A stretch of DNA of 64,000 nucleotides from Pseudonocardia halophobica. GTDB taxonomy: Bacteria > Actinomycetota > Actinomycetes > Mycobacteriales > Pseudonocardiaceae. The position numbers were made by a program, and so were the translations under genes. The stretch is taken from the NCBI RefSeq assembly GCF_027922425.1, contig NZ_BSFQ01000035.1, forward strand, positions 1 to 64,000. Reading direction: 5' to 3'. The notes beneath the pieces were generated by a model. It did not search any database. It worked only from the letters and a program-made list of their open reading frames with translations, and was not told the DNA's origin. Positions 16,083 to 23,449 of this stretch are shown piece after piece; the stretch's first letter is position 1; every line of letters starts with the position of its first letter.

Positions 16083-16574
16083 TCAGGCCGGAGGCGGCGG
16101 GGTCTCCCCCTGCTGCGGCGCGCGGTTCACGTCGCCGCGCCAGGCACCCTCCTCGGCACCGCGCGACTCGATGAACTCCTTGAAACGGCTCAGATCGCCC
16201 TTCGCCTGCTTACCGACGATGCCGAGCGCGTCACCGGCCTTCTCGACCACGCCCTCGGGCTCGAAGTCGAGCTGCAGGGTGACCCGCGTGTGGGTCTCGT
16301 CGATGCGGTGGAAGGTCACGGCGCCGGCCTGCTGCGGGCCGGTCACCGACTTCCACGCCACGCGCTCGTCGGGGTGCTGCTCGGTGACCTCCGCGTCGAA
16401 CTCGCGCTGGACCCCGGCGATCTTCGTGACCCAGTGCGTCCGCGTGTCGTCGAGCTGCTCGATGCGCTCCACGCCGCCCATGAAGCGGGGGAACGACTCG
16501 AACTGCGTCCACTGGTTGTACGCGGTGCTGACCGGGACCTCGACGTCGATGCTCTCCAGAACGTTGGTGGACAT
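16083..16574 (-). CDS. SRPBCC (cyclase/dehydrase-like) protein
   Basis: A 163-residue START-like fold protein. VLESIDVEVPVSTAYNQWTQF is the usual first strand and helix, and GGVERIEQLDDTRTHWVTKIAG continues the family pattern of stress-linked polyketide-cyclase/dehydrase proteins. The final 25 residues are Pro/Gly-rich. It should bind a hydrophobic ligand in the cytosol; no catalytic residue can be named. A near-consensus sigma-B-type promoter ends 9 nt before ATG, and GGGAGG lies just upstream of the start. Its neighbours share that promoter class. Confidence 0.87.
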   Translation of the reverse strand: MSTNVLESIDVEVPVSTAYNQWTQFESFPRFMGGVERIEQLDDTRTHWVTKIAGVQREFDAEVTEQHPDERVAWKSVTGPQQAGAVTFHRIDETHTRVTLQLDFEPEGVVEKAGDALGIVGKQAKGDLSRFKEFIESRGAEEGAWRGDVNRAPQQGETPPPPA

Positions 16575-16583
16575 GGGAGGCGG

Positions 16584-16608
16584 ATACCTCGGGCCGTGCC
16601 GCGGAAAC
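16584..16608 (-). promoter_or_regulatory. Sigma-B-type promoter of the SRPBCC gene
   Basis: On the minus strand GTTT, 15 nt, then AGGTAT (one base from GGGTAT). It ends 9 nt before the ATG. Confidence 0.55.
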
Positions 16609-16622
16609 CCGCGAACCGCGGA

Positions 16623-17159
16623 TCAGGCCTCCGGATCCGCCAGGGCGGGGGCGGCGCGCGCGTCCCGGCGCAGGTACAGCGGGAAGAGCACCCACAGCAC
16701 CACCGTGGCGCCCAGCAGGGCGGCCGTGCCGACGATCCCCGCGAGCCGTCCGACCGCGATGTCCAGGACGAGCATCAGTCCGGCGGCCAGCGTCAGTGCC
16801 AGGCTGCCCAGCCCGGCCATGGCCAGCCGGTGCCCGGCCCGGACGAGCTCGCGCTTGCGGTTGCGCTGGAAGAGGATCCGGTGCGCGGCGACGGGTGCCA
16901 CGATCAGCGTCGACGACGCCGCCGCGCCGGCGAGGGTGGCGACGAACAGGGCGTGCTGCATTGCGTCGAGCTCCTTGAACCGCTCGCTCAGCGACATCGT
17001 GAGCAGGAAGCCGAACAGGATCTGCACGCCGGTGAACACCACGCGGAGCTCCTGCAGCAGCTCCGCGAAGTTGCGGTCCGCACGGTTCAGCGGACCCTCG
17101 GCCCGGTGCCGGGTGTTCCAGTCCTCGGTCTCGTCGGTGACCGTCGCCGCCACGGACAT
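16623..17159 (-). CDS. DUF6328 membrane protein
   Basis: A 178-residue protein with four membrane helices (near residues 43-60, 70-92, 110-132 and 137-158). The N-terminal ELLQELRVVFTGVQILFGFLLTMSLSERF is characteristic of DUF6328 proteins. The function is unknown; it is integral to the cytoplasmic membrane. I chose MSVAATVTDE because the longer frame upstream would run through the promoter. GTGT-N15-GGGTAC lies 37 nt upstream of this start. It is divergent from the RsbW-like ATPase gene, which has a similar promoter facing the other way. Confidence 0.85.
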   Translation of the reverse strand: MSVAATVTDETEDWNTRHRAEGPLNRADRNFAELLQELRVVFTGVQILFGFLLTMSLSERFKELDAMQHALFVATLAGAAASSTLIVAPVAAHRILFQRNRKRELVRAGHRLAMAGLGSLALTLAAGLMLVLDIAVGRLAGIVGTAALLGATVVLWVLFPLYLRRDARAAPALADPEA

Positions 17160-17196
17160 CCGTCGCTCCTCCCGCCTCGGCCGGTGCCCCTCCCCT

Positions 17197-17221
17197 GTAC
17201 CCGCTTTCGTCCGTTTCACAC
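17197..17221 (-). promoter_or_regulatory. Sigma-B-type promoter of the DUF6328 gene
   Basis: On the minus strand GTGT, 15 nt, then GGGTAC, 37 nt before the ATG at 17159. Confidence 0.6.
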
Positions 17222-17279
17222 GATCGGGTGAGCGCGATGGGCCGGTGGCACGCCGTGTCAAGTCGATCGCGGCCGGTGC

Positions 17280-17305
17280 GTATGTCGCGGGGGCCGAGGG
17301 GGTAC
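17280..17305 (+). promoter_or_regulatory. Possible sigma-B-type promoter of the RsbW-like gene
   Basis: GTAT, 16 nt, then GGGTAC, 44 nt before the ATG at 17350. The -35 is weaker than at neighbouring genes. Confidence 0.45.
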
Positions 17306-17349
17306 GCCCCCGACCGAACGGTGGTGACGACGGGGAGAGGGGGTGCGGG

Positions 17350-17772
17350 ATGACCTCGATCGGGACGGCGACCACGGAGGGCGACGCCGCCGGCGGCCAC
17401 GTGTGCTGGAGCTACGGTCCCGCTCCCGATGCGCCGGCGGGCGTGCGCCGGAGGCTCGGACCGGTGCTCGAGGCGTGGCGCGTGGAGGGCGAGACCGCCG
17501 AGGACGTGCTGCTCGTCGTGACCGAGCTGGTCGCGAACGTCGTCGACCACGCCGGCACGCCCTTCGAGATCACGCTGCACCGCGAGCCCGGGGTGCTGCA
17601 CGTGTTCGTCCGGGACGGGTGCCGGGAGGTACCGGAGCCGCGCGGGATGGACCCGAGATCCTCCCGGGGCCGCGGACTGCTCGTGGTGCAGGCGGTGTGC
17701 CGGGACTGGGGTTACGAGCTGCACGACGCCGACGACCCCGGGAAGACCGTCCATGCCGAGCTCGCCGCCTGA
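17350..17772 (+). CDS. RsbW-like ATP-binding protein (anti-sigma kinase family)
   Basis: A 140-residue GHKL ATPase domain. The N-box is TELVANVVDHAG (near residues 58-69), the G1 region VRDGCREVP (near 90) and the G2 region SRGRGLLVVQAV (near 107). This is the single-domain RsbW/SpoIIAB-like form widespread in actinobacteria, where members bind and inhibit alternative sigma factors or phosphorylate an anti-anti-sigma. GGGGAGAGGGGG precedes ATG. No sigma factor or antagonist gene is adjacent. It sits inside a set of genes with sigma-B-type promoters, so regulation of that sigma factor is an attractive inference. Confidence 0.85.
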   Translation: MTSIGTATTEGDAAGGHVCWSYGPAPDAPAGVRRRLGPVLEAWRVEGETAEDVLLVVTELVANVVDHAGTPFEITLHREPGVLHVFVRDGCREVPEPRGMDPRSSRGRGLLVVQAVCRDWGYELHDADDPGKTVHAELAA

Positions 17773-17781
17773 GCCCGCGGC

Positions 17782-17806
17782 GGTTCGGGGCGCCCGCACC
17801 GGGTAC
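17782..17806 (+). promoter_or_regulatory. Sigma-B-type promoter of the DUF5313 gene
   Basis: GGTT, 15 nt, then GGGTAC, ending 8 nt before the ATG at 17815. Confidence 0.6.
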
Positions 17807-17814
17807 CCCGTGCG

Positions 17815-18243
17815 ATGACCGAGATCGTGCGCCCCGGCCCCCTGCGCTGGCTGGCCTACGCGTTCGGCGCCGGGCTCCCCGCCCGGCACCGGACCTGGGT
17901 GCTGCACGACGTCACCGCCCCCACCTGGGTGCTGCGGCACCTGGTCCGGTCCGTCGTGCAGATCGCGCCCTTCGGCGTGGCCCTGTACCTGCTGGTCCCG
18001 GGTTCCCCGGCGATCCGCGCCACCGCCGTCGTGATGGGCACGGTGATCGGCCTGCTCTACTCCCTGGCGTTCGTCGAGGCCGCCGCGGAGCACCGGGCGA
18101 TCAAGGCCGGGTACCCCGAGGGCACCGCCGCCGCGACCCGCCGCGAACGCCGCAGGCGGGGCCGCCGCGGGCCCGGCACCTACCCCGGTGGGCCGACCGG
18201 CCCGCCGCGCTTCCCCACCCCGACGAACGGAGGCACGCGATGA
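17815..18243 (+). CDS. DUF5313 membrane protein
   Basis: A 142-residue protein. It starts with RPGPLRWLAYAFGAGLPARHRTWVLHDVTAPTW, the conserved DUF5313 head, followed by two membrane helices near residues 48-65 and 70-88 and a basic, Pro/Gly-rich tail. It is a membrane protein of unknown function seen in Pseudonocardiaceae and mycobacteria. It is the first gene of a probable operon with the acidic 70-residue protein (ATGA overlap), USP and cation exchanger. Its sigma-B-type promoter lies directly upstream. Confidence 0.85.
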   Translation: MTEIVRPGPLRWLAYAFGAGLPARHRTWVLHDVTAPTWVLRHLVRSVVQIAPFGVALYLLVPGSPAIRATAVVMGTVIGLLYSLAFVEAAAEHRAIKAGYPEGTAAATRRERRRRGRRGPGTYPGGPTGPPRFPTPTNGGTR

Positions 18244-18452
18244 CCGAGCGGCCCGAGAACCCCGCCGACGCCCCCGACCCCACCGACCCCACCCGCACCG
18301 AGGAGACGGTCGACCGGCTCGAGGAGGAGGTGGTCGGGCACCGCGTCGACCAGCGCCGGGACGAGGAGGAGGACCCCCGCCCGGCCCACCGCCAGGACGT
18401 CGAGCCGGGCGGCGACGCCCCGGACGGGCCCGGTGCCGAGCCGTCCGACTGA
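18240..18452 (+). CDS. Small acidic, disordered protein
   Basis: A 70-residue protein almost entirely of Asp, Glu, Pro and Arg, with a short heptad-like stretch EETVDRLEEEVVGHRVDQRR. There is no recognisable domain, and it is probably disordered or a small coiled coil. Its ATG overlaps the stop of the DUF5313 gene (ATGA), and an upstream GGAGG supports translation. Position and promoter place it in the stress operon; the role is unknown. Confidence 0.65.
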   Translation: MTERPENPADAPDPTDPTRTEETVDRLEEEVVGHRVDQRRDEEEDPRPAHRQDVEPGGDAPDGPGAEPSD

Positions 18453-18497
18453 CCCACCGCCCCGCCGAACGCCCACCGAACGCCGCAGGAGAGCGCG

Positions 18498-18989
18498 ATG
18501 ATCCCGACCCTGTCGGACCCGGGCAACGTCCCGGGGCGCCGCGAGGAGCACGACCCGCAGACCGGGTTCCATCCCCGCGACCGGCACGACGCCCTGCGCC
18601 CCGACGCCCCGCCGGAGACCCTGGCGACGCCCGCACCGGAGACGCCGTTCGGGGCCCTGGTCGTCGGGCTCGACGGTTCGCCGCAGTCCCGCGCCGCCCT
18701 GCGCTGGGCGGTGGCCGAGGCCCGGACGCGGGACGTGGTCGTCGACGTCGTCCCCCTCGCCGAGGACCACGAGGGCTGGTTGGACGAGGCCCTCGGGGCC
18801 ACGGGCGACGAGGTGGAGGTGCGGACCGTGGCGGAGCGCGGCGATCCCGCGACCGTGCTGCTCGCGCACGCGACGGCGGCCCAGCTGCTGGTGCTGGGGC
18901 ACATCGGCGGCCGGCTCGACGACGTCGCGCGGCGGTGCACCGAGCACGCCCGCTGCCCGGTCGTGCTCGTCCCGGTGGCCGGGCGCTGA
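18498..18989 (+). CDS. Universal stress protein (UspA family)
   Basis: A 163-residue single-domain USP. After a variable 50-residue N-terminus, ALVVGLDGSPQSRAALRWAVAEA starts the fold. LLVLGHIGGRLDDVARRCTEHARCPVVLVP is the C-terminal strand-helix-strand, with a variant of the ATP-binding G-x2-G-x9-G-S/T pattern (GHIGGRLDDVARRCTEHA) in which the last serine is absent, so ATP binding is uncertain. ATG follows AGGAGA. It is third in the DUF5313 operon and likely a stress or dormancy factor. Confidence 0.88.
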   Translation: MIPTLSDPGNVPGRREEHDPQTGFHPRDRHDALRPDAPPETLATPAPETPFGALVVGLDGSPQSRAALRWAVAEARTRDVVVDVVPLAEDHEGWLDEALGATGDEVEVRTVAERGDPATVLLAHATAAQLLVLGHIGGRLDDVARRCTEHARCPVVLVPVAGR

Positions 18990-18992
18990 CCC

Positions 18993-20336
18993 GTGGCGCG
19001 TTCGAACTCCCCCGGGCGGCGTCCGCCCCTGGCCCTGACGGCCGCGGTCGTCGTCGCGCTCCCCGGCCTCTACCTGGGCGCGGCGAGCCTCCTCGGGCTC
19101 CCGCACCCCGAGCTCCCCGCCCCCGCCGCCGTCGCCGTCTACGGGCTGGCGATCGTCGGTGCCGCGTTCGTGCTGTCCTGGGCCGGCGAGGCCGCACAGG
19201 TCGACATGAGCGCCGGCCTCGCGCTCGCGATCCTGGCCCTGCTCGCGGTGCTTCCCGAGTACGCCGTCGACTTCGTCTTCACCATGCGGGCGGGCGAGAT
19301 CTTCGCCGCCGAGGGCCACTGCGCGCCCGATCCCGGCGGCAGCAACCCCTGCTCGCTGGCGCTGGCCAACATGACCGGCGCGAACCGGGTGCTGGTCGGC
19401 ATCGGCTGGCCGCTGGTCGTGCTGGTCGCGATCCTCGCCGCGCGCAAGCGGGGCCGCCGGGACGACGACGGCGGCGGGCACGAGGGCGACCGCGCCGGGG
19501 TGCGGCTCCCGCGCACCCTGTCCGCCGAGGTCGTGTTCCTCGGCGTCGCCACCCTCTACTCGCTCTCGCTCCCCCTGCGCAGCACCCTCACGCTGATCGA
19601 CACGCTCGTGCTCGTCGCCGTGTTCGTCGCCTACGCGATCCGCCTCGCCCGGTTCCCCGCGGAGGAACCCGACCTGCACGGCAGCGCGAAGTGGGTCGCC
19701 GAACGCCCCGCCGTGTCCCGGCGCTGGATCTACGGAGCGCTCTTCGTCATCGCCGCGCTGATCATCCTGGCCACGGCCGAGCACTTCGCCGACGGCCTGG
19801 TGCAGACCGGGTCCGAGCTGGGTGTCGACCGGTTCGTGCTGGTCCAGTGGGTGGCGCCGCTGGCGAGCGAGGCCCCCGAGCTGATCGTCGCCTGCCTGTA
19901 CGCGAAGCGGCTCAAGGCGGGCGACTCGCTCGGCACGCTGCTCTCCAGCAAGGTCAACCAGTGGACGCTGCTGGTGGGAACACTCCCGCTGGTGTTCGCG
20001 ATCGCGTCGGGCTCGCTGCACGGCCTGCCCCTCGACGACCAGCAGCGCGTCGAGCTGCTGCTCACCGGTACACAGTCCTTCTTCGCGGTGAGCCTGCTGG
20101 TCACGCTCGGGCTGACCTGGCGCGGCGCGCTGGCGCTCGTCGTCCTGTTCGCGATCCAGTTCGCGACGTCGATCTCGCTGCCGACCGAGACCGTGCACAC
20201 CGTGTCGCTGGTGCTCTCCGGGGTGTATGCGCTGCTCGGCGTGGCGCAGCTGGTCCGGCACCGGCGGGCGCTGCCCCGGCTGGTGCGCGACGGGCTGCGG
20301 ACCGACCCGCACCGGCTCGCCGAGCAACCGGCCTGA
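18993..20336 (+). CDS. Sodium/calcium exchanger family membrane protein
   Basis: A 447-residue protein with about 11 membrane segments in two halves. The alpha-repeat-like segments are AILALLAVLPEYAVDFVF (near residues 76-93) and VAPLASEAPELIVACLYAKR (near 288-307), each with the acidic residue (PEY, APEL) expected of Ca2+/cation:H+ exchangers. A hydrophilic loop near 160 separates them. It would move Ca2+ or Na+ against protons at the cytoplasmic membrane. GTG starts 3 nt after the USP stop, so it belongs to the same operon. Confidence 0.82.
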   Translation: MARSNSPGRRPPLALTAAVVVALPGLYLGAASLLGLPHPELPAPAAVAVYGLAIVGAAFVLSWAGEAAQVDMSAGLALAILALLAVLPEYAVDFVFTMRAGEIFAAEGHCAPDPGGSNPCSLALANMTGANRVLVGIGWPLVVLVAILAARKRGRRDDDGGGHEGDRAGVRLPRTLSAEVVFLGVATLYSLSLPLRSTLTLIDTLVLVAVFVAYAIRLARFPAEEPDLHGSAKWVAERPAVSRRWIYGALFVIAALIILATAEHFADGLVQTGSELGVDRFVLVQWVAPLASEAPELIVACLYAKRLKAGDSLGTLLSSKVNQWTLLVGTLPLVFAIASGSLHGLPLDDQQRVELLLTGTQSFFAVSLLVTLGLTWRGALALVVLFAIQFATSISLPTETVHTVSLVLSGVYALLGVAQLVRHRRALPRLVRDGLRTDPHRLAEQPA

Positions 20337-20348
20337 GGGCCCGCGCCG

Positions 20349-20744
20349 TCAGGCGGTGACCTTGTGCGGGGTGCCGCGGAAGGCACACCAGAAGGTCGCG
20401 ACCTCCGGATCCGCGGCAGGTCGCGCCTTCGCGCTGGTGGACTTGCCGAACATCCGCTTCAGCGCCCGCTTCGCCGAGCGCTCCGCGGCCGCGGCCAGCT
20501 CCTCGGCCCCCTTGTGCCGCGACCCGCGCAGCACGGCGACGAACACGAACCGCCGCTTCGCGGCGCGCGGGGCGGGCCGCCAGGCCGGGACCCACTCCAG
20601 CTCGGCGGTGAGCGGGCGGTCGGCGTCCGTGCAGAGGGCACGGGTGAGGGCGGCCTCCAGGACGTGCGGGTCCACGTCGGCCGGCGCCTTCACTCGCAAC
20701 AGGGCCATCACCGGTTCGCTGCACGGTTCGGCGGAGGTGCGCAC
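20349..20744 (-). CDS. Hypothetical protein, basic
   Basis: A 131-residue protein rich in Ala, Arg and Lys. The central ELEWVPAWRPAPRAAKRRFVFVAVLRGSRHKGAEELAAAAERSAKRALKRMFG has two predicted strands and a basic helix, but I recognise no family. GTG at 20744 is preceded by GAAGGGG at a proper distance, which favours it over the internal ATG at 20708. It converges on the cation exchanger gene with 12 bp between stops. A nucleic-acid-binding role would fit the charge but is speculative. Confidence 0.65.
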   Translation of the reverse strand: MRTSAEPCSEPVMALLRVKAPADVDPHVLEAALTRALCTDADRPLTAELEWVPAWRPAPRAAKRRFVFVAVLRGSRHKGAEELAAAAERSAKRALKRMFGKSTSAKARPAADPEVATFWCAFRGTPHKVTA

Positions 20745-20849
20745 GTCGACCCCTTCGTCGGTGGTCCCGCGGCTCGCGGGGGCGGCTGCGACGCTGCCTG
20801 CTCAACGTGCGTGGCCCCCACCATGGCACACCGCGGCGCCCTGTGCGGG

Positions 20850-20874
20850 GTGTAGCGGACGTCCGTACGGGTAT
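20850..20874 (+). promoter_or_regulatory. Sigma-B-type promoter of the PfpI gene
   Basis: GTGT, 15 nt, then GGGTAT, 47 nt before the ATG at 20922. This is the closest match to a consensus in the block. Confidence 0.65.
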
Positions 20875-20921
20875 CGCCGCCACGAGGCCGCGGGCGCACC
20901 GCGGCCGGAAGGAGAGCCACG

Positions 20922-21497
20922 ATGGGTGCACTGGACGGCAAGCGCGTCGCGATCCTCGCGACCGACGGCGTCGAGGAGGTCGAGCTGACCGAGCCGCGGA
21001 AGGCGGTCGAGGACGCCGGGGCCACCACCGAGATCGTGTCGATCTCCGAGGACGCCATCCAGTCGATGAACTCCGACATCTCGCCCAGCGGGGTGTACCC
21101 GGTCGACAAGCTGGCGTCGCAGGTGTCGGCGTCGGACTACGACGCGCTGATCATGCCGGGCGGGACGGTCAACGCGGACCGCCTGCGCATGGACCAGGAC
21201 GTGCTGACGTTCGTCAAGGACGTGTTCGCCGCCGGCAAGCCGGTGGGCGTGATCTGCCACGGGCCGTGGACGCTGGTCGAGGCGGACCTGGTGAAGGGCC
21301 GCACGCTGACGTCGTTCCCGAGCCTGCGGACGGACATCCGCAACGCGGGCGGCAACCCGGTCGACGAGGAGGTCGTCACCGACCAGGGGCTCGTCAGCAG
21401 CCGCAACCCCGGCGACCTCGACGCCTTCTGCGCGAAGATCGTCGAGGAGTTCGCGGAGGGGGAGCACTCCGTCCACCCGGAGGGCGCCACCGCGTGA
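20922..21497 (+). CDS. PfpI/DJ-1 family glutamine-amidotransferase-like protein
   Basis: A 191-residue type-1 amidotransferase-like fold. The nucleophile elbow is GVICHGPWTL (Cys near residue 110, then His), and GVEEVELTEPRKAVEDAG near residue 16 supplies the conserved Glu of the PfpI triad. Bacterial members (YraA/YhbO type) act in general stress as glyoxalases, deglycases or holdases. ATG follows GGAAGGAGAG, an excellent ribosome site. A sigma-B-type promoter upstream matches the known stress regulation of this family. Confidence 0.9.
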   Translation: MGALDGKRVAILATDGVEEVELTEPRKAVEDAGATTEIVSISEDAIQSMNSDISPSGVYPVDKLASQVSASDYDALIMPGGTVNADRLRMDQDVLTFVKDVFAAGKPVGVICHGPWTLVEADLVKGRTLTSFPSLRTDIRNAGGNPVDEEVVTDQGLVSSRNPGDLDAFCAKIVEEFAEGEHSVHPEGATA

Positions 21498-21556
21498 CCC
21501 CGGCCGCGCGCCGGGCCATGATGCCTGCATGACGAGGTGCTCATGAGGGGGCCGGC

Positions 21557-22513
21557 GTGACGGCGGGCGAGGAACGGGCGGGCGTCGCGCTCTCGAGCCT
21601 GGACTCCCCGCTCGTCGACGGGGACGACGCGACCAAGCGGGACCTCGTCGACTACCTCGACGCCGTCGCGGACCGGCTGGTCCCGGTCCTGGCCGACCGG
21701 CCGCTCTCGGTGATCCGCGTGCGGCCGGGCCAGGAACCGTTCATGCAGAAGAACCTCCCCCGCTACACCCCGGACTGGGTGCGCAGCACGGTCATCCGCT
21801 CGCAGACCGGCCGCGAGGTCCGGTACGCGCTCTGCGACGACCAGCGGACCCTGCTCTGGCTGGCCAACCAGCGGGCCGTGGAGTACCACCCGGCCCTGTT
21901 CACGGTCGGGGCGTCGCACGCGTCGCAGCTCGTACTGGACCTCGACCCGCCGGAGGGCGCCGGCTTCCCCGCCGTCGTCGCGGTGGCCCACCTGGTACGC
22001 GAGGCGCTCGCCGGCGCCGGGCTCACCGGGGCCCTCAAGACGAGCGGCTCCAAGGGCGTCCACATCGTCGTCCCGCTCGCGCCGACCCCGTTCGACGACG
22101 CCGCGGCCGCCACCCGCGCCCTCGCCGCGCGGACCGAGAAGCTCGACCCGGGCATCGCCACCACCGCCTTCCTCCGCGAGGAACGCGAGGGCAAGGTCTT
22201 CGTCGACTCCACCCGCGCGGGCGGCGCGACCGTGGTCGCCGCCTACAGCCCGCGCATCCGCCCCGGCCTGCCGGTGTCCTTCCCGCTGGCCTGGGACGAG
22301 CTCGACGCGGTCTCCCCCACAGACTTCACCCTCCGCACCGCGCCGGACCTGCTGGCGGGCCGGTCCACCTGGACCGAGGCGCTGGCCGCGCCGCAGGAGC
22401 TCCCGGCCGACCTGCTCGAGGAGGGGCACGCGATCCCCGTCGCGCGGGTGCAGGCGATGCACGAGGGCAAGCGGCGCAAGCGCGCGGCATCCGACGCCGC
22501 CCGCGACACCTGA
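21557..22513 (+). CDS. Stand-alone LigD-type polymerase (PolDom) protein
   Basis: A 318-residue archaeo-eukaryotic-primase-type polymerase domain. The metal-binding pair is in QLVLDLDPP (near residue 132), the nucleotide motif SGSKGVHIVVPL near 160-171 and the third acidic residue in KVFVDSTRAG near 216. This is the LigD polymerase module without the ligase or phosphoesterase domains. In mycobacteria such separate domains work with Ku and LigD in end joining or gap filling. No ku or ligase gene lies within the window. GTG follows GAGGGGG. Its place after the stress-type PfpI gene suggests desiccation or stationary-phase DNA repair. Confidence 0.87.
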   Translation: MTAGEERAGVALSSLDSPLVDGDDATKRDLVDYLDAVADRLVPVLADRPLSVIRVRPGQEPFMQKNLPRYTPDWVRSTVIRSQTGREVRYALCDDQRTLLWLANQRAVEYHPALFTVGASHASQLVLDLDPPEGAGFPAVVAVAHLVREALAGAGLTGALKTSGSKGVHIVVPLAPTPFDDAAAATRALAARTEKLDPGIATTAFLREEREGKVFVDSTRAGGATVVAAYSPRIRPGLPVSFPLAWDELDAVSPTDFTLRTAPDLLAGRSTWTEALAAPQELPADLLEEGHAIPVARVQAMHEGKRRKRAASDAARDT

Positions 22514-22528
22514 GCTGCCCACGGGCAC

Positions 22529-22567
22529 GGGCCGGGGCCGCGCGTCCCCCACGCGCGGGCCCGGCCC
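22529..22567. terminator. Terminator between convergent genes
   Basis: A 17-bp GC-only stem with one mismatch (22529-22545 with 22551-22567) and a CCCCC loop, placed between the PolDom and secreted-protein stops. Confidence 0.8.
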
Positions 22568-22589
22568 CCGACCTCCCGTCCGGCCCCCG

Positions 22590-23429
22590 TCAGCCGGTCA
22601 CGGGCAGGTTCTTCTGCACGACCTCGGGCCGCGGCGCCTCGCCGGGCTCCGGCTCGTGCTTCTTCACCGCCGGCTCGTCGTGCTCCTCGTCCGCCTCCAG
22701 CGCACAGGTCGCGGACCCGACGGTGATCTTCAGCAGGTCACCCTTCGGCGAGAGCGCCCGGAGCAGGTCGTCGACGGTCTTCAGCGGGGTCTTCCGCAGG
22801 TCCGGCAGCTGCCCGGTGACCAGGCCGACGAGGTCGGGCGCGATCTCCTGCTCCTTGTCGGTGAGGTCGCGCGCGCGGTCCTGCCCCGGCACCAGGGTGA
22901 GGGTGAAGCCGGTGACCGTGATCGAGTCGTCGTCGCGGTCCTGCTGGTTGAGCGTGATCCGCAGGAGCGGGGACACGTCGAACCGCTCCTCCTCCAGGGG
23001 CGCCTTCACCGGTGTCCCGAGGATCGACGCGTTGACGAGGTCGACCCCGGCCGACCCGCCGTCCGCCCCGTCGCACCAGGTCCGGAACGCCTCGGCCTTG
23101 AGGACGTCGAGCACGTTCACCTTCGCCACGGTCGCCTCGGCCCGGTGACCCTCGGCCTCGGCGACCAGGGCGGACAGGCCGATGCCGGGCTTGCCGTGCA
23201 GCGGGAGCGCGGTCACGTCGGCGACGCTCTGCCGGTCGTGCTCGCCGTCCCGGGACTCGGCGTACGGGCTCGGGCTGATCGACAGCAGGCCGTCCGTCCG
23301 GAAGACGGAGGCGGACGAGTCCACGGACGGCTCGGCCGCGGCGGCGGTGGAGCCCAGCAGCAGCACCGCCGCGGCCGTGGCCGCACCCACCGCGGCCGCA
23401 CCGGCACCGGCGAACTTGGAGGTCTTCAC
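22590..23429 (-). CDS. Secreted choice-of-anchor P-type protein ending in LPVTG
   Basis: A 279-residue exported protein. A signal peptide (VKTSKFAGAG, hydrophobic core, AAAAEP) covers about residues 1-35. The body has the SVFRTDGLLSISPSP opening and the repeated strand pattern of choice-of-anchor P proteins. The last six residues are NLPVTG and the stop follows at once, so the sortase motif is present but the membrane helix and basic tail are missing. GTG start chosen because AAAGGGA lies 8 nt before it. It begins just after the L,D-transpeptidase stop, suggesting one envelope operon. Confidence 0.8.
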   Translation of the reverse strand: MKTSKFAGAGAAAVGAATAAAVLLLGSTAAAAEPSVDSSASVFRTDGLLSISPSPYAESRDGEHDRQSVADVTALPLHGKPGIGLSALVAEAEGHRAEATVAKVNVLDVLKAEAFRTWCDGADGGSAGVDLVNASILGTPVKAPLEEERFDVSPLLRITLNQQDRDDDSITVTGFTLTLVPGQDRARDLTDKEQEIAPDLVGLVTGQLPDLRKTPLKTVDDLLRALSPKGDLLKITVGSATCALEADEEHDEPAVKKHEPEPGEAPRPEVVQKNLPVTG

Positions 23430-23449
23430 GCGTCGGGTCCCTTTCTGGA

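Noticed and set aside
16231..20327. Very long minus-strand open frames opposite the stress genes (nearly 1000 codons in one case)
   Set aside because: They lie antisense to well-supported genes, are Arg/Pro/Gly-rich and have no domains. This is the usual artefact of very high GC content.
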